Positions 45,856-54,666 of a stretch of DNA of 64,000 bases are shown here, in pieces (position 1 is the stretch's first letter; the number at the start of each line of letters is the position of its first letter). Under the pieces are notes generated by a model. That model had not been told where the DNA came from and did no database searches. It saw only the letters and a program-made list of their open reading frames with translations. Location of the stretch: positions 4,650,001-4,714,000 of the forward strand of contig CP082844.1 of the NCBI GenBank assembly GCA_019930625.1, read 5' to 3'. The position numbers were made by a program, and so were the translations under genes. This DNA is from Nocardia asteroides. Lineage in GTDB: Bacteria; Actinomycetota; Actinomycetes; Mycobacteriales; Mycobacteriaceae.

Positions 45856-46266
45856 CTCGGCGGCCGGTGCGACGAGCGTGCTGCTGGACAGCACACGCCG
45901 GACCTGGATGGCGATCACCACGCGTGTCGGGTTCTCGCGCGGCACGCGATAGCGACCGGTGTACCGCTCGACCGCTTCGGCGACCTCGTCCGGGGCGTCG
46001 AGCACGGTCGCCGGGCCTTCCAAGGTGATCCACCGGATCCCGTCGACCTGACTGACCGCCGCGTACCCGGAGCGGCGCACATTGCGGACCTTCACCGACC
46101 CGTCGTTGGTGATCACGCGCGCGATCCCGGCTTCGCCGTCCCAGGTGAACCCCACCGCTACGACATGGGGCGTTCCGTCCGCCCGCAATGTCGTCAGTGT
46201 GGCGAGGTGCCGTTCGGCGACGAACTCGAGGGCGGCGGGCGACAACTCAGCGGTACTCGTCGGCAT
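45850..46266 (-). CDS. PPOX-class F420-dependent oxidoreductase
   Basis: 138 residues, pyridoxamine-phosphate-oxidase-like split barrel. FVAERHLATLTTLRADGTPH followed by VVAVGFTWDGE, and KVRNVRRSGYAAVSQVDGIR followed by WITLEGPATVLD, match the F420/biliverdin-binding group that includes Rv2074. Neighbour order with the SDR and cobL is also that of M. tuberculosis Rv2074-Rv2073c-Rv2072c. Confidence 0.9.
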   Translation of the reverse strand: MPTSTAELSPAALEFVAERHLATLTTLRADGTPHVVAVGFTWDGEAGIARVITNDGSVKVRNVRRSGYAAVSQVDGIRWITLEGPATVLDAPDEVAEAVERYTGRYRVPRENPTRVVIAIQVRRVLSSSTLVAPAAEG

Positions 46267-46379
46267 TCCCTGACCGTAGCTCTCGGCGCCTCCGCGCGCC
46301 CCATCGGCCCGGGCGGTGACGCGTGCCGCGCCGGTGAGCGATGACGGGCCGCACCCGCGCCAATGACAGACTGGGGCGC

Positions 46380-47135
46380 ATGGGAACGCGTGGATTGGTC
46401 GACGGGACCGTACTGCTGCTGGGCGGCCGCAGCGAGATCGGGCTCGAAGTGGCGCGGCGGCTGGCGCGCGGGCGAGCGGTTGTGCTCGCGGCCCGGCGCA
46501 GCGACGAGCTGGACGCGCAGTGTGCGGAAATCGCGGCCGCGGGCGCGAGTGCGGTGCACTGCGCCGAGTTCGACGCCGACGACACCGCGAGTCATGCGGC
46601 GCTGCTGGAGAAGATCGCCGCGGAGCACGGGTCCATCGGCATCGCGGTGCTCGCCTTCGGCGTGCTCGGCGATCAGCAGCGCGCCGAGCGGGATCCCGCC
46701 CACGCGGCGGCGATCCTGCACACCGACTTCGTCGCCCAGGCCAGTGTGCTCACCATCGTGGCGAATCTGCTGCGCGCCCGAGGCGCGGGACAGATCGTCG
46801 TGTTCGGCTCGGTCGCGGGCGTGCGCGTGCGACGCGCCAATTACGTCTACGGATCGGCCAAAGCGGGACTGGACGGATTCGCGTCCGGTCTCGCGGACGC
46901 GTTGCACGGAAGCGGAGTTCGATTGCTGCTGGTCCGTCCCGGATTCGTCATCGGCCGGATGACCGAGGGGATGTCTGCGGCTCCGTTCTCCAGCACTCCG
47001 GACCAGGTCGCCGACGCCGTGGTCAAGGGTTTGCGCCGCGGCGCGAGCAGGGTCTGGGTGCCCCGGATCCTGCGACCGGTGTTCTTCGCGATGCGCCTGC
47101 TGCCGCAAGCGATCTGGCGCCGGATGCCCCGGTGA
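46380..47135 (+). CDS. Short-chain dehydrogenase (Rv2073c type)
   Basis: 251 residues from the ATG at 46380; an ATG at 46341 adds 13 residues without similarity. Nucleotide-binding VLLLGGRSEIGLEVARRLAR, VFGSVAGVRVRRANYVYGSA with the catalytic Tyr and Lys in YGSAKAG, and LLLVRPGFVIGRMT. It resembles DprE2-type SDRs, but the substrate is unknown. Its stop overlaps the cobL start (GTGA). Confidence 0.9.
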   Translation: MGTRGLVDGTVLLLGGRSEIGLEVARRLARGRAVVLAARRSDELDAQCAEIAAAGASAVHCAEFDADDTASHAALLEKIAAEHGSIGIAVLAFGVLGDQQRAERDPAHAAAILHTDFVAQASVLTIVANLLRARGAGQIVVFGSVAGVRVRRANYVYGSAKAGLDGFASGLADALHGSGVRLLLVRPGFVIGRMTEGMSAAPFSSTPDQVADAVVKGLRRGASRVWVPRILRPVFFAMRLLPQAIWRRMPR

Positions 47136-48397
47136 GCGCCGGGCCCGTGACGTGGACCGGCACGCCCATCGCGGTCGTCGGGATCGGCGCCGACGGCTGG
47201 GACGGTCTCGGTCGCGCCGCACGGGACGCGGTCGGCGATGCCGAGATCCTGTTCGGTTCCGCGCGCCAGCTCGACCTCGTGCCGTCCACCGTGGCCGCGC
47301 GGCGGGTGAGCTGGCCGTCGCCCTTGTTGCCCGCGCTGCCCGGCCTGCTCGGGCAGCACGGCGGTGCGCGGCTGTGCGTGCTGGCCAGCGGCGATCCGAT
47401 GTTCTACGGGATCGGCGTCACCTTGTCCCGTCTGCTCGGTCCACGCGCCCTGCGGGTGCTGCCGCAGCCGTCGTCGGCCTCGCTGGCCTGCGCCCGGCTG
47501 GGGTGGCCGCTGGCCGAAACGCCGGTGGTCAGCGTGGTGGGGCGGCCATCGGCGACGGTGCTGCCCGAACTGGCCGACCGCAGGCGGCTGCTGGTACTCA
47601 GTGCCGACGAGCACACGCCGGGAGAGCTGGCGCGTCTACTGGGGCGCCATGGTTTCGCCGATTCCGAGCTCACGGTCCTCGAGCAGCTGGGCGGGTCCGC
47701 CGAACGACACCGCACCGGAATCGCGAAGCAGTGGGAACACCCGCCGGGCGACCCGTTGAACATAGTGGCGATCACTTGCGCGGCCGACCCGGGCCGGCCG
47801 CGTGCGACGCGCCTTCCGGGCTTGCCGGACGAATTGTTCGGCGGCGACGGGCAGCTCACCAAGCACGAGGTCCGCGCTCTGACGCTGGCGGCGCTGGCGC
47901 CCGCTCCCGGCGAACTGCTCTGGGATGTGGGCGGTGGGTCGGGCAGTATCGCCATCGAATGGTGCCGGTCGCATCCGGGTAACCGGGCCGTCGCGTTCGA
48001 ACGGCTCGAGCACCGGCGGCGGCAGATCGCGGACAACGCCGCCGCCCTGGGGGTCCCGCACATTCTCGTGCGCGGCGAGGTCCGCGCCGAACTCGCCGCC
48101 GACACCGAAACAGCCGCTCCCGACGCGATTTTCGTCGGTGGCGGCCTCACGCAGGATGGCGTGCTCGAGACATGCTGGTCGCAGTTGCGTCAGGGTGGGC
48201 GGCTCGTCGCGAATGCGGTGACGGCGGAGTCGGAATCGTTGCTGCTCAGCTGGTCGAACGCCCAGGGCGGCATGTTGCGGAAGTTCCAGATCTACCGTGG
48301 CGAACCGCTGGGCTCCTTCACCACGTGGCGTCCCCAGCTTCCGGTCACCCAGTGGTCGGTGGTGAAATCCGCGACGGCGTTCCCCGCTGAGGGGTGA
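47132..48397 (+). CDS. cobL: CobL, precorrin-6Y C5,15-methyltransferase (decarboxylating)
   Basis: 421 residues from the GTG at 47132. N-terminal CbiE-type SAM methyltransferase (PIAVVGIGADGWDGLGRAAR, LCVLASGDPMFYGIG) and C-terminal CbiT-type domain (ELLWDVGGGSGSIAIEWCRS, FVGGGLTQDGVLETCWSQLR). It carries out two methylations and one decarboxylation in aerobic B12 synthesis. cobM, which follows it in M. tuberculosis, is not here. Confidence 0.96.
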   Translation: MSAGPVTWTGTPIAVVGIGADGWDGLGRAARDAVGDAEILFGSARQLDLVPSTVAARRVSWPSPLLPALPGLLGQHGGARLCVLASGDPMFYGIGVTLSRLLGPRALRVLPQPSSASLACARLGWPLAETPVVSVVGRPSATVLPELADRRRLLVLSADEHTPGELARLLGRHGFADSELTVLEQLGGSAERHRTGIAKQWEHPPGDPLNIVAITCAADPGRPRATRLPGLPDELFGGDGQLTKHEVRALTLAALAPAPGELLWDVGGGSGSIAIEWCRSHPGNRAVAFERLEHRRRQIADNAAALGVPHILVRGEVRAELAADTETAAPDAIFVGGGLTQDGVLETCWSQLRQGGRLVANAVTAESESLLLSWSNAQGGMLRKFQIYRGEPLGSFTTWRPQLPVTQWSVVKSATAFPAEG

Positions 48398-48475
48398 ACA
48401 CGTTACCGGTCACGCGGTAGGGTCGGGGCCGAGTTCCGATCGTGATCGGAAATCCGATTCCTATTGGGGAGATAG

Positions 48476-49093
48476 ATGAAGTACAAGAAGTTCGCCGCCA
48501 CGGCATTGCTGGCAGTCGCCGCCACCGGAGTCACCGCCGGTACTTCCTACGCCGCTCCCGCACCGCCCGCGGTGCAGGACCAGACCGCGGCCGCGCCTAC
48601 GGTCACGGGCACGGACCAGGGCGTCGGCTACGCGCTGCAGCTCGCCGAGGCAGGTAAGTCCGTGGTCACCAGCGTCACCGGGGGCGCCTTCAGCGTCGAC
48701 ACCGGCAACCAGTCGGTCACCCTGAAGAACTCCGCGGGCGAGACCGTCACCACCATTCCGCTCACCGCGACGGCCAAGGGTCAAGAGGTGAAGATCGCCG
48801 CGAACGTCGCCGACGAGGGCAGGCAGCTGACGCTGACCCCGCAGGTGGCGCCGACCGCGAACGCGCCGGTCGCCGCCGAGTTCATCGGCGCGCAGGAGTG
48901 GTTCTTCGCCGAGTTGCAGCGCGCCTCGCTCGGCGCCCTGGTCGGTGGCCTGATCGGCGCGGCCATCGGCATCGTGTTCTTCGGTGTCGGCATCCTGCCG
49001 GGCGCGGTGCTCGGCGCGCTGATCGGTCTCGCCGTCGCGGGCGGGCCGTCGCTGCTGAACGCGGGCATCGCCTACTTCAGCGGCCAGCCCTGA
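48476..49093 (+). CDS. Secreted DUF8020-like protein
   Basis: 205 residues with a clear signal peptide (KKFAATALLAVAATGVTAGT then SYA-AP). A beta-rich middle (GGAFSVDTGNQSVTLKNSAG, GQEVKIAANVADEGRQLTLT) is followed by a Gly-rich hydrophobic C-terminus (LGALVGGLIGAAIGIVFFGV, LGALIGLAVAGG) that may anchor it. Similar proteins are common in Nocardia and Rhodococcus, with no known function. It stands where cobM would be expected, between cobL and cobK. Confidence 0.85.
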   Translation: MKYKKFAATALLAVAATGVTAGTSYAAPAPPAVQDQTAAAPTVTGTDQGVGYALQLAEAGKSVVTSVTGGAFSVDTGNQSVTLKNSAGETVTTIPLTATAKGQEVKIAANVADEGRQLTLTPQVAPTANAPVAAEFIGAQEWFFAELQRASLGALVGGLIGAAIGIVFFGVGILPGAVLGALIGLAVAGGPSLLNAGIAYFSGQP

Positions 49094-49839
49094 GAGTTCT
49101 GATTCTGGGTGGCACCCGAGAAGCGCGGGAGCTGGCCCACATCGCCACCGGCGAGCGAGGATTCGAGATCGTGTCCTCGCTCGCCGGTCGCGTGCGTGCG
49201 CCCTTGCTGCCCGAAGGGGCGGTCCGCATCGGCGGTTTCGGCGGCGCCGAGGGGCTGCGCGCCTGGCTGGCGGCCAACGATGTGACCGCGATGGTGGACG
49301 CCACCCATCCGTTCGCCGCAGGTATCAGCGCCAATGCTGCGGCGGCCGCACGGATGTCGGGCGTGCCGCTGGTGCACCTGCGTCGGCCCGGGTGGGTGCG
49401 GCAGGCGGGGGACCGTTGGATTCGCGTGCCCGATCTGGCCGCGGCCGCGTCGCAGACGGCGGCTATCGGTGAACGTGTCTTCCTGACCATCGGCAGGCAG
49501 GGCGTGGACGCGTTCGCGGGACTGACCAGGCAGTGGTTCCTGATCCGTGCCATCGATCCGCCGGAGGGCGCACTGCCGCCGCGCCACGAACTGCTCCTCG
49601 CCCGTGGACCGTATGCGTTCGAGGACGAGTCGCGACTGCTCATCCAGCACCGGATCGACGTGCTCGTCACCAAGGACAGCGGCGGCGATCAGACCGAAGC
49701 CAAACTGGTCGCCGCACGCACGGCGCGAATTCCGGTTGTCGTCATCGACCGTCCACCAATGCCAGAGGGGGCGCAGGTCGTGGAATCGGCGGCGCAGGCG
49801 CTGGATTGGCTGCGCGAGAGGCCGATTCGTCGCGACTGA
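49090..49839 (+). CDS. cobK: CobK, precorrin-6A reductase
   Basis: 249 residues. LRVLILGGTREARELAHIAT, IVSSLAGRVRAPLLPEGAVR with IGGFGG, DATHPFAAGISANAAAAAR and LVTKDSGGDQTEAKLVAA are the family's signatures. No ATG, GTG or TTG lies near the first beta-strand; the only placed codon is CTG at 49090, overlapping the TGA of the preceding gene as CTGA. It reduces precorrin-6A with NADPH, one step before CobL. Confidence 0.93.
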   Translation: MRVLILGGTREARELAHIATGERGFEIVSSLAGRVRAPLLPEGAVRIGGFGGAEGLRAWLAANDVTAMVDATHPFAAGISANAAAAARMSGVPLVHLRRPGWVRQAGDRWIRVPDLAAAASQTAAIGERVFLTIGRQGVDAFAGLTRQWFLIRAIDPPEGALPPRHELLLARGPYAFEDESRLLIQHRIDVLVTKDSGGDQTEAKLVAARTARIPVVVIDRPPMPEGAQVVESAAQALDWLRERPIRRD

Positions 49840-49885
49840 CCGACGTTCCGGGGTTTCACGCGCTGTCCGGCAGCGTGCTGGATGG

Positions 49886-50416
49886 TCAGCTGTCGAGTAT
49901 CTCCGGCAGATGGTCGAACCACTCCAGCACCGCCCGCTCGTAGCGGATTCCGAAATCCAGCGTGGCGCGGGCGAAGGCCGACATCCCCTCCGGATCCTGG
50001 GCGAGATACCGCGTGAGCCGCGCCTGATGGATTTCCCGGTTGGCCGCGACGATGCCGTGGAGCCGATCGCGATCGAGATGCTCTCCGAAGGAGAGCGTGA
50101 GCAGCAACGGCACCCGGATGGTCTCCCCGCCCGGATCGCGGGCGACCCACTCCAGGAACGCTGCGCGCCCCGCGTCGGTGAGGTGGTAGGGCGTCCGTTC
50201 CCGGGCTCCGGTCTCACCCTTCTCGACGAGTCCCGCCGCGTCCATCGTGGCGAGTTCCCGGTAGACCTGACTCTGCGTGATCGTCCAGAAATCGCCGATG
50301 CGGTCTTGGGCCTCGGCGACCAGATCCCACCCCGACATGGGCCCTTCGTGCAGAAATCCGAGCAATGACGCCGCTGTCGAGTTCAGTGGCTTGAGTCTGG
50401 TCGCGGTGTTGGTCAA
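49886..50416 (-). CDS. PadR-family transcriptional regulator
   Basis: 176 residues. PadR winged helix LNSTAASLLGFLHEGPMSGW, FWTITQSQVYRELATMDAAG and LVEKGETGARERTPYHLTDA, then a C-terminal helical dimerisation domain. A short palindrome lies 24 bases before its start. Targets unknown. Confidence 0.9.
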   Translation of the reverse strand: MTNTATRLKPLNSTAASLLGFLHEGPMSGWDLVAEAQDRIGDFWTITQSQVYRELATMDAAGLVEKGETGARERTPYHLTDAGRAAFLEWVARDPGGETIRVPLLLTLSFGEHLDRDRLHGIVAANREIHQARLTRYLAQDPEGMSAFARATLDFGIRYERAVLEWFDHLPEILDS

Positions 50417-50439
50417 CGACTGCTCCCTTCGCTCTCAAC

Positions 50440-50454
50440 ATTCCATAGTGGAAT
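50440..50454. promoter_or_regulatory. Palindromic operator candidate for the PadR regulator
   Basis: ATTCCA-TAG-TGGAAT, perfect 6-bp arms, just upstream of the padR-type start codon. AT-rich surroundings fit a promoter. Confidence 0.55.
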
Positions 50455-50473
50455 ATTACCTGAACGGTTCGAG

Positions 50474-50890
50474 TCAGGCGTCGCCGGTCAACTTGCCGAG
50501 CTGGGCGAGCACCCGCGCCATGCCCTGCTCCAGCCGCGCCTGTCCCTGTTCGAGCTGTGCCTGTCCTTGTTCGAGCTGCGCTTGGCCGCGCGCCAGCGCC
50601 GCCTGACCCTGTTCCAAACGGACCTGTCCTTGATCGAGCACCGTGACCCTGCGGGTCAGTTCGCCCACGTTCTCACGCAGATCGCCGACATCGCGGCGAA
50701 GCTCGCCCGCGGCTTCGCCGATCGTTTCCGCGCGTCGATCGATCCGGCCGATGCCGTCGAGCGCCTTCCTGGTCAGCGCCGCGAGTTCGCCGAGGACGTC
50801 GCCCTGCTCGTCGAGTGCTTGTTCGCTCGCGGTGGCCCTGGCCTCCAGGGCGCGGGCGCGCAGCGTCAGCTCCGACAGTGTCGCGGCCAA
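50474..50890 (-). CDS. Small coiled-coil protein with 7-residue repeats
   Basis: 138 residues from the TTG at 50890, chosen for the GGAGG just upstream (the frame is open further up but inside cobIJ). Nearly all helical. Heptad segments LREN-VGELTRRVTVLDQGQ lead into near-identical units LEQGQAA, LEQGQAQ, LEQGQAQ and LEQGQAR in the last 45 residues, a continuous coiled coil. No known family. Its place just after cobIJ on the same strand may be fortuitous. Confidence 0.65.
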   Translation of the reverse strand: MAATLSELTLRARALEARATASEQALDEQGDVLGELAALTRKALDGIGRIDRRAETIGEAAGELRRDVGDLRENVGELTRRVTVLDQGQVRLEQGQAALARGQAQLEQGQAQLEQGQARLEQGMARVLAQLGKLTGDA

Positions 50891-50922
50891 GGTCCCTCCG
50901 ATCTTCGGTGCGTCAGGCGATC

Positions 50923-52491
50923 CTACGCGCCGTCGGTCGCCGCGTCGCGCGCGTGACCGTAGCGCCGGGAGGTGTAGACCCGGATGCCCTGGTCGGTTTC
51001 GAGCGCCGTGGTGGTGGACGCGCCGATGATCAGCAGCGTGCGCATGTCCACCTCGTCGGGGTCGAGATCGCCGAGTTGCACCACCCGGACCGATTCGGTG
51101 GGTCCGCCGACGTCGCGCCCGACGACGACGGGAGTATCGGGCTTGCGGTGCTCGAGCAACAGGTCCCGCATCGCGCCCACCTGCCAGGTGCGTTGCGAGG
51201 ACGCCGGGTTGTAGATAGCGATCGCCATGTCGGCCGCGGCGACGGCGGAAAGGCGTTGCGCCACCACCTCCCAGGGCTTGAGCCGATCGGAGAGTGAGAT
51301 CATCGCGTAGTCGTGCCCGAGCGGCGCGCCCACCCGGCTGGCCACCGCGTTGGCCGCGGTGAGGCCGGGCAGCACGCGCACCGGCACGGTACGCCACCGC
51401 GGGTCCGCGGATTCCTCGAGCACCGCCGCCGCCATCGCGAAGACCCCGGGGTCACCCGAGGAGACGACCGCGACCCGTGCGCCGCGTCCGGCCAGATCCA
51501 AGGCCATGGCCGCGCGCTCGGACTCGACGCGGTTGTCGCTGGCATGACGACGTTGGCCCGCACGCTCGGGGACCCGGTTCAGATAGGTGGTGTAGCCGAC
51601 CAGATCGGTGGCGTCCGCCAAGGCCGCGCGCACCTCGTCGGTGGTCCACTCCGCTGCGCCGGGACCCAGCCCCACGACCACGACCTCACCGGCGCGGTCG
51701 GTCGTGTCCGTCTCGTGAATCCGCTGATCCGCGATGGGATCCGGCTCAAGGCGGGGTAGGGGGGTGGTCGGCTCGGGGCCGGGCACGAGGGTGATGGCGA
51801 AGTACGGCACCTCCGTGTCATCGACCGCTCCGGCGTGCAGTACGCGCTGGTCGGTGCTGCTCGCGCGCTCCACATAGTAGGCGCCCGCCAGCCGGCCGGA
51901 ATCCGAAAGCGCCTGACGCACACCGGGATAGGTGCGTCCCAGTTTCATGATCGCGGCCGCGTCGGTCGTGCGCAGCCGCCGGGTGAGCTCCTCGACCGGC
52001 ATGGTGCCCGGCAGCACGGTGAGCACCTGTTCGCCCTCGACCAGCGGCGTACCCAGCGCCGCGGACGCCGCGCTGACCGAGGTGACGCCGGGAATGATCT
52101 CGGCGTCGAACCGATCGGCCAGCCGCCGGTGCATGTGCATGTACGAGCTGTAGAACAGCGGGTCGCCCGCGGCGAGCAGCGCGACGGAGCGGCCTGCGGC
52201 CAGATGCGCGGCCAGCCGCTCGGCGGCCTGTTCGTAGAACTCGTCGATCGCTCCCTGGTAACCGCCGGGGTGGTCGGTGGTCTCGGTGGTGACCGGGTAG
52301 ACGAGATGCTCCTCCAGCTGGCCCGGCCGCATGTACGGCGCGGCGATGCGGCGGGAGATGCTGCGGCCGTGGCGGGCGCTGTGGAACGCGACGACGTCGG
52401 CCGCGCCGATCACGTTGGCCGCTTTGACCGTCACCAGTTCCGGATCGCCCGGACCGAGTCCGACGCCCCACAGCTTGCCCGGAGTGCTCAT
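50923..52491 (-). CDS. cobIJ: CobIJ, fused precorrin-2 C20- and precorrin-3B C17-methyltransferase
   Basis: 522 residues with two complete SAM-methyltransferase modules. Residues 5-240 are CobI ([40 protein letters not shown]). Residues 270-520 are CobJ ([52 protein letters not shown]). The same fusion exists in M. tuberculosis (Rv2066). It overlaps cobH by four bases (ATGA). Confidence 0.96.
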   Translation of the reverse strand: MSTPGKLWGVGLGPGDPELVTVKAANVIGAADVVAFHSARHGRSISRRIAAPYMRPGQLEEHLVYPVTTETTDHPGGYQGAIDEFYEQAAERLAAHLAAGRSVALLAAGDPLFYSSYMHMHRRLADRFDAEIIPGVTSVSAASAALGTPLVEGEQVLTVLPGTMPVEELTRRLRTTDAAAIMKLGRTYPGVRQALSDSGRLAGAYYVERASSTDQRVLHAGAVDDTEVPYFAITLVPGPEPTTPLPRLEPDPIADQRIHETDTTDRAGEVVVVGLGPGAAEWTTDEVRAALADATDLVGYTTYLNRVPERAGQRRHASDNRVESERAAMALDLAGRGARVAVVSSGDPGVFAMAAAVLEESADPRWRTVPVRVLPGLTAANAVASRVGAPLGHDYAMISLSDRLKPWEVVAQRLSAVAAADMAIAIYNPASSQRTWQVGAMRDLLLEHRKPDTPVVVGRDVGGPTESVRVVQLGDLDPDEVDMRTLLIIGASTTTALETDQGIRVYTSRRYGHARDAATDGA

Positions 52492-53123
52492 TCCTGTTCG
52501 CTCGCAATCGCGTTCAGCGCGGACGCGGTGATGGCGCTACCGCCACGCCTGCCGCGCACCGTGAGGTATTCGACGCCGCCGAACTCGATCAGCGCGTCTT
52601 TCGATTCGGCCGCCCCGACGAACCCGACCGGGATGCCGAGCACGGCGGCGGGCCGGGGCGCTCCCGCGTCCAGGAGGTCGAGCAGATGGAACAGCGCCGT
52701 TGGTGCGTTGCCGATCGCGACGACGGCGCCGTCGAGACGGTCGCGCCACAGCTCGAGCGCGGCGGCGGAGCGGGTCGTGCCCTTGGCCGCGGCCAGCTCC
52801 GGCACGCGCGAATCCGCGAGGGTGCACAGCACCTCGTTGTCGGCGGGCAGTCGTTTCCTGGTCACGCCAGAGGCGACCATGGTCGCGTCACACAGAATCG
52901 GCGCGCCCGCGCGCAGCGCCGCTCGTGCCGAGGCGACGACACCGGGTGAGAAGGCAACGTCCGCGGCGAGATCCACCTGACCGCAGCCGTGGATCATCCG
53001 CACCACGACCTGTGCCACGTCCGGCGGGAATCCGCTCAGATCGGCTTCGGCGCGGATCGTCGCGAACGAGCGACGGTAGATCTCGGCCCCGTCGGTCAGG
53101 TAGCTGGCACGTACGTCGGACAT
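52488..53123 (-). CDS. cobH: CobH, precorrin-8X methylmutase
   Basis: 211 residues from the ATG at 53123. [20 protein letters not shown] (with the catalytic His), [40 protein letters not shown] and [20 protein letters not shown] are the family's signature segments. It moves a methyl group to give hydrogenobyrinate. Upstream of and coupled to cobIJ. Confidence 0.96.
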   Translation of the reverse strand: MSDVRASYLTDGAEIYRRSFATIRAEADLSGFPPDVAQVVVRMIHGCGQVDLAADVAFSPGVVASARAALRAGAPILCDATMVASGVTRKRLPADNEVLCTLADSRVPELAAAKGTTRSAAALELWRDRLDGAVVAIGNAPTALFHLLDLLDAGAPRPAAVLGIPVGFVGAAESKDALIEFGGVEYLTVRGRRGGSAITASALNAIASEQE

Positions 53124-53225
53124 GCGGTCCACCATATGGGTGCGGGTCCGGACAGGTCGGTCCGGGTCGGGCGCGTCGCATGGCCGCCCGAGCCGCCGGA
53201 TACCGGGCGCCCGAGCGCCGCCGGA

Positions 53226-53663
53226 TCAGGTCCGGGGACGCTCGAGAATCCGTGACATGACGATGGCGCTGCGGGTACGCCCGACCCGCGCGTTCTCCCG
53301 GATCCGTTCCACGGTCACCTCGATCTCGGCCATGTCGGTGGCCATGACGTGCACCAGCGCGTCGGCCTCGCCCGCGATCGTCCACACACCGACCACCTGC
53401 GGGATCGGGTCCAAGCTGCGTTTGAGTTCGGTAGGGGAGATGTTGTCGCGGTAGTACACCTCGACGTACGCCTCCGTCTTCCAGCCCAGCGCCGCGGGAT
53501 TGACCAGCGCGGTGAACCCGGTGATCTGTTTGGCGGCGACCAGCCGGTCGACGCGCCGCTTCACCGCGGGCGCGGACAGTCCGACCACGCCGCCGATCTC
53601 CTGGAACGAAGCCCGGGCATTCCTCAGCAATTGTTCGAGGATCCGCCGGTCGAGGTCGTCCAC
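53226..53663 (-). CDS. Lrp/AsnC-family regulator
   Basis: 145 residues from the GTG at 53663. HTH LDRRILEQLLRNARASFQEI followed by GGVVGLSAPAVKRRVDRLVA, then the ligand-binding RAM domain (KTEAYVEVYYRDNISPTELK, VWTIAGEADALVHVMATDMA). Divergent from ddaH with a palindrome between. It probably senses an amino acid such as arginine and controls ddaH. Confidence 0.93.
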   Translation of the reverse strand: MDDLDRRILEQLLRNARASFQEIGGVVGLSAPAVKRRVDRLVAAKQITGFTALVNPAALGWKTEAYVEVYYRDNISPTELKRSLDPIPQVVGVWTIAGEADALVHVMATDMAEIEVTVERIRENARVGRTRSAIVMSRILERPRT

Positions 53664-53716
53664 GTCACACCTTCTCTCGTCCTACGCAACGAACCGCCGA
53701 TTTTTGGGGCAGATGC

Positions 53717-53731
53717 ACAACGAATCGTTGT
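53717..53731. promoter_or_regulatory. Palindromic Lrp operator candidate
   Basis: ACAACGA-A-TCGTTGT, perfect 7-bp arms, between the divergent lrp-type and ddaH genes. Confidence 0.6.
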
Positions 53732-53800
53732 TTCTGGCGCAATGCTAGGCGACTTACCTTCATATCAGCCGAAAGTCCCCGCTGATTTCCGGGAGTTCCG

Positions 53801-54643
53801 TTGACTTCTGTAGCCACCCTCCCCGCCGAGTCCGCCGTCCGCCGTTCGTCGCCGCGCAAGTTCGTGATGTGCCGTCCCGATCACTTCGACGTCGTCTACT
53901 CCATCAATCCATGGATGAATCCCGCCGAGCCCGTCGACCGCGCGCTGGCTGTCGAGCAGTGGGAAACGTTGCGCGCCACCTACGCCGAGTACGGGCACAC
54001 CGTGGAAGTGGTCCCCGGTGTGGCGGGTCTGCCCGACATGGTGTTCGCCGCCAACGGCGGGCTGATCGTCGGAAACCGCGCCATGTCGGCCCGGTTCACC
54101 CACCCGGAACGTGCTGCGGAAGGCCCGGCCTACCACGCCTGGTTCGCCCGATACGGCTTGCCGGAGCTGGTGGCGGCCGAGGAATGCAACGAAGGCGAAG
54201 GCGACTTCCTCCTCGTCGGTGATCGGCTTCTGGCCGGTATGGGATTCCGCAGCTCCCCGGCCGCGCACGAGGAGGTGTCGCGGCATTTCGGTCTTCCCGT
54301 GGTCTCACTGGAACTGATCGATCCGCGCTTCTATCACCTGGACACGGTGCTGCTTCCACTGAGCGACACCATTGCCTACTATCCGCCCGCCTTCAGCCCG
54401 TCGGCACGCGCGGTGCTCGCCGAGTTCTATCCCGATGCGATCGTGGCCACCCACGCGGACGCGGCGGTACTCGGGTTGAACGGAGTCTGCGACGGTTTCA
54501 ACGTCTTCCTCAGCAGCGCCGCCACCGCCTTGTGCGAAGCCCTGCGCGCGCGTGGCTACCATCCGGTCGGCATCGAGATGTCCGAGCTGCTCAAGGCCGG
54601 GGGCTCCGTCAAATGCTGCACCCTCGAGATCCATGGCGGGTGA
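53801..54643 (+). CDS. ddaH: Dimethylarginine dimethylaminohydrolase (DDAH)
   Basis: 280 residues from the TTG at 53801, with GGGAG upstream. KFVMCRPDHFDVVYSINPWM, LPDMVFAANGGLIVGNRAMS, the catalytic His in RFYHLDTVLLPL and the catalytic Cys in GGSVKCCTLEI are as in guanidino-modifying hydrolases. It hydrolyses methylated arginines to citrulline and methylamine. In M. tuberculosis ddaH (Rv2323c) sits between asnC (Rv2324c) and rocD1; here rocD is absent and cobG follows. Confidence 0.93.
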   Translation: MTSVATLPAESAVRRSSPRKFVMCRPDHFDVVYSINPWMNPAEPVDRALAVEQWETLRATYAEYGHTVEVVPGVAGLPDMVFAANGGLIVGNRAMSARFTHPERAAEGPAYHAWFARYGLPELVAAEECNEGEGDFLLVGDRLLAGMGFRSSPAAHEEVSRHFGLPVVSLELIDPRFYHLDTVLLPLSDTIAYYPPAFSPSARAVLAEFYPDAIVATHADAAVLGLNGVCDGFNVFLSSAATALCEALRARGYHPVGIEMSELLKAGGSVKCCTLEIHGG

Positions 54644-54666
54644 GGTGCCTGGGCAGCGCGGATGAG

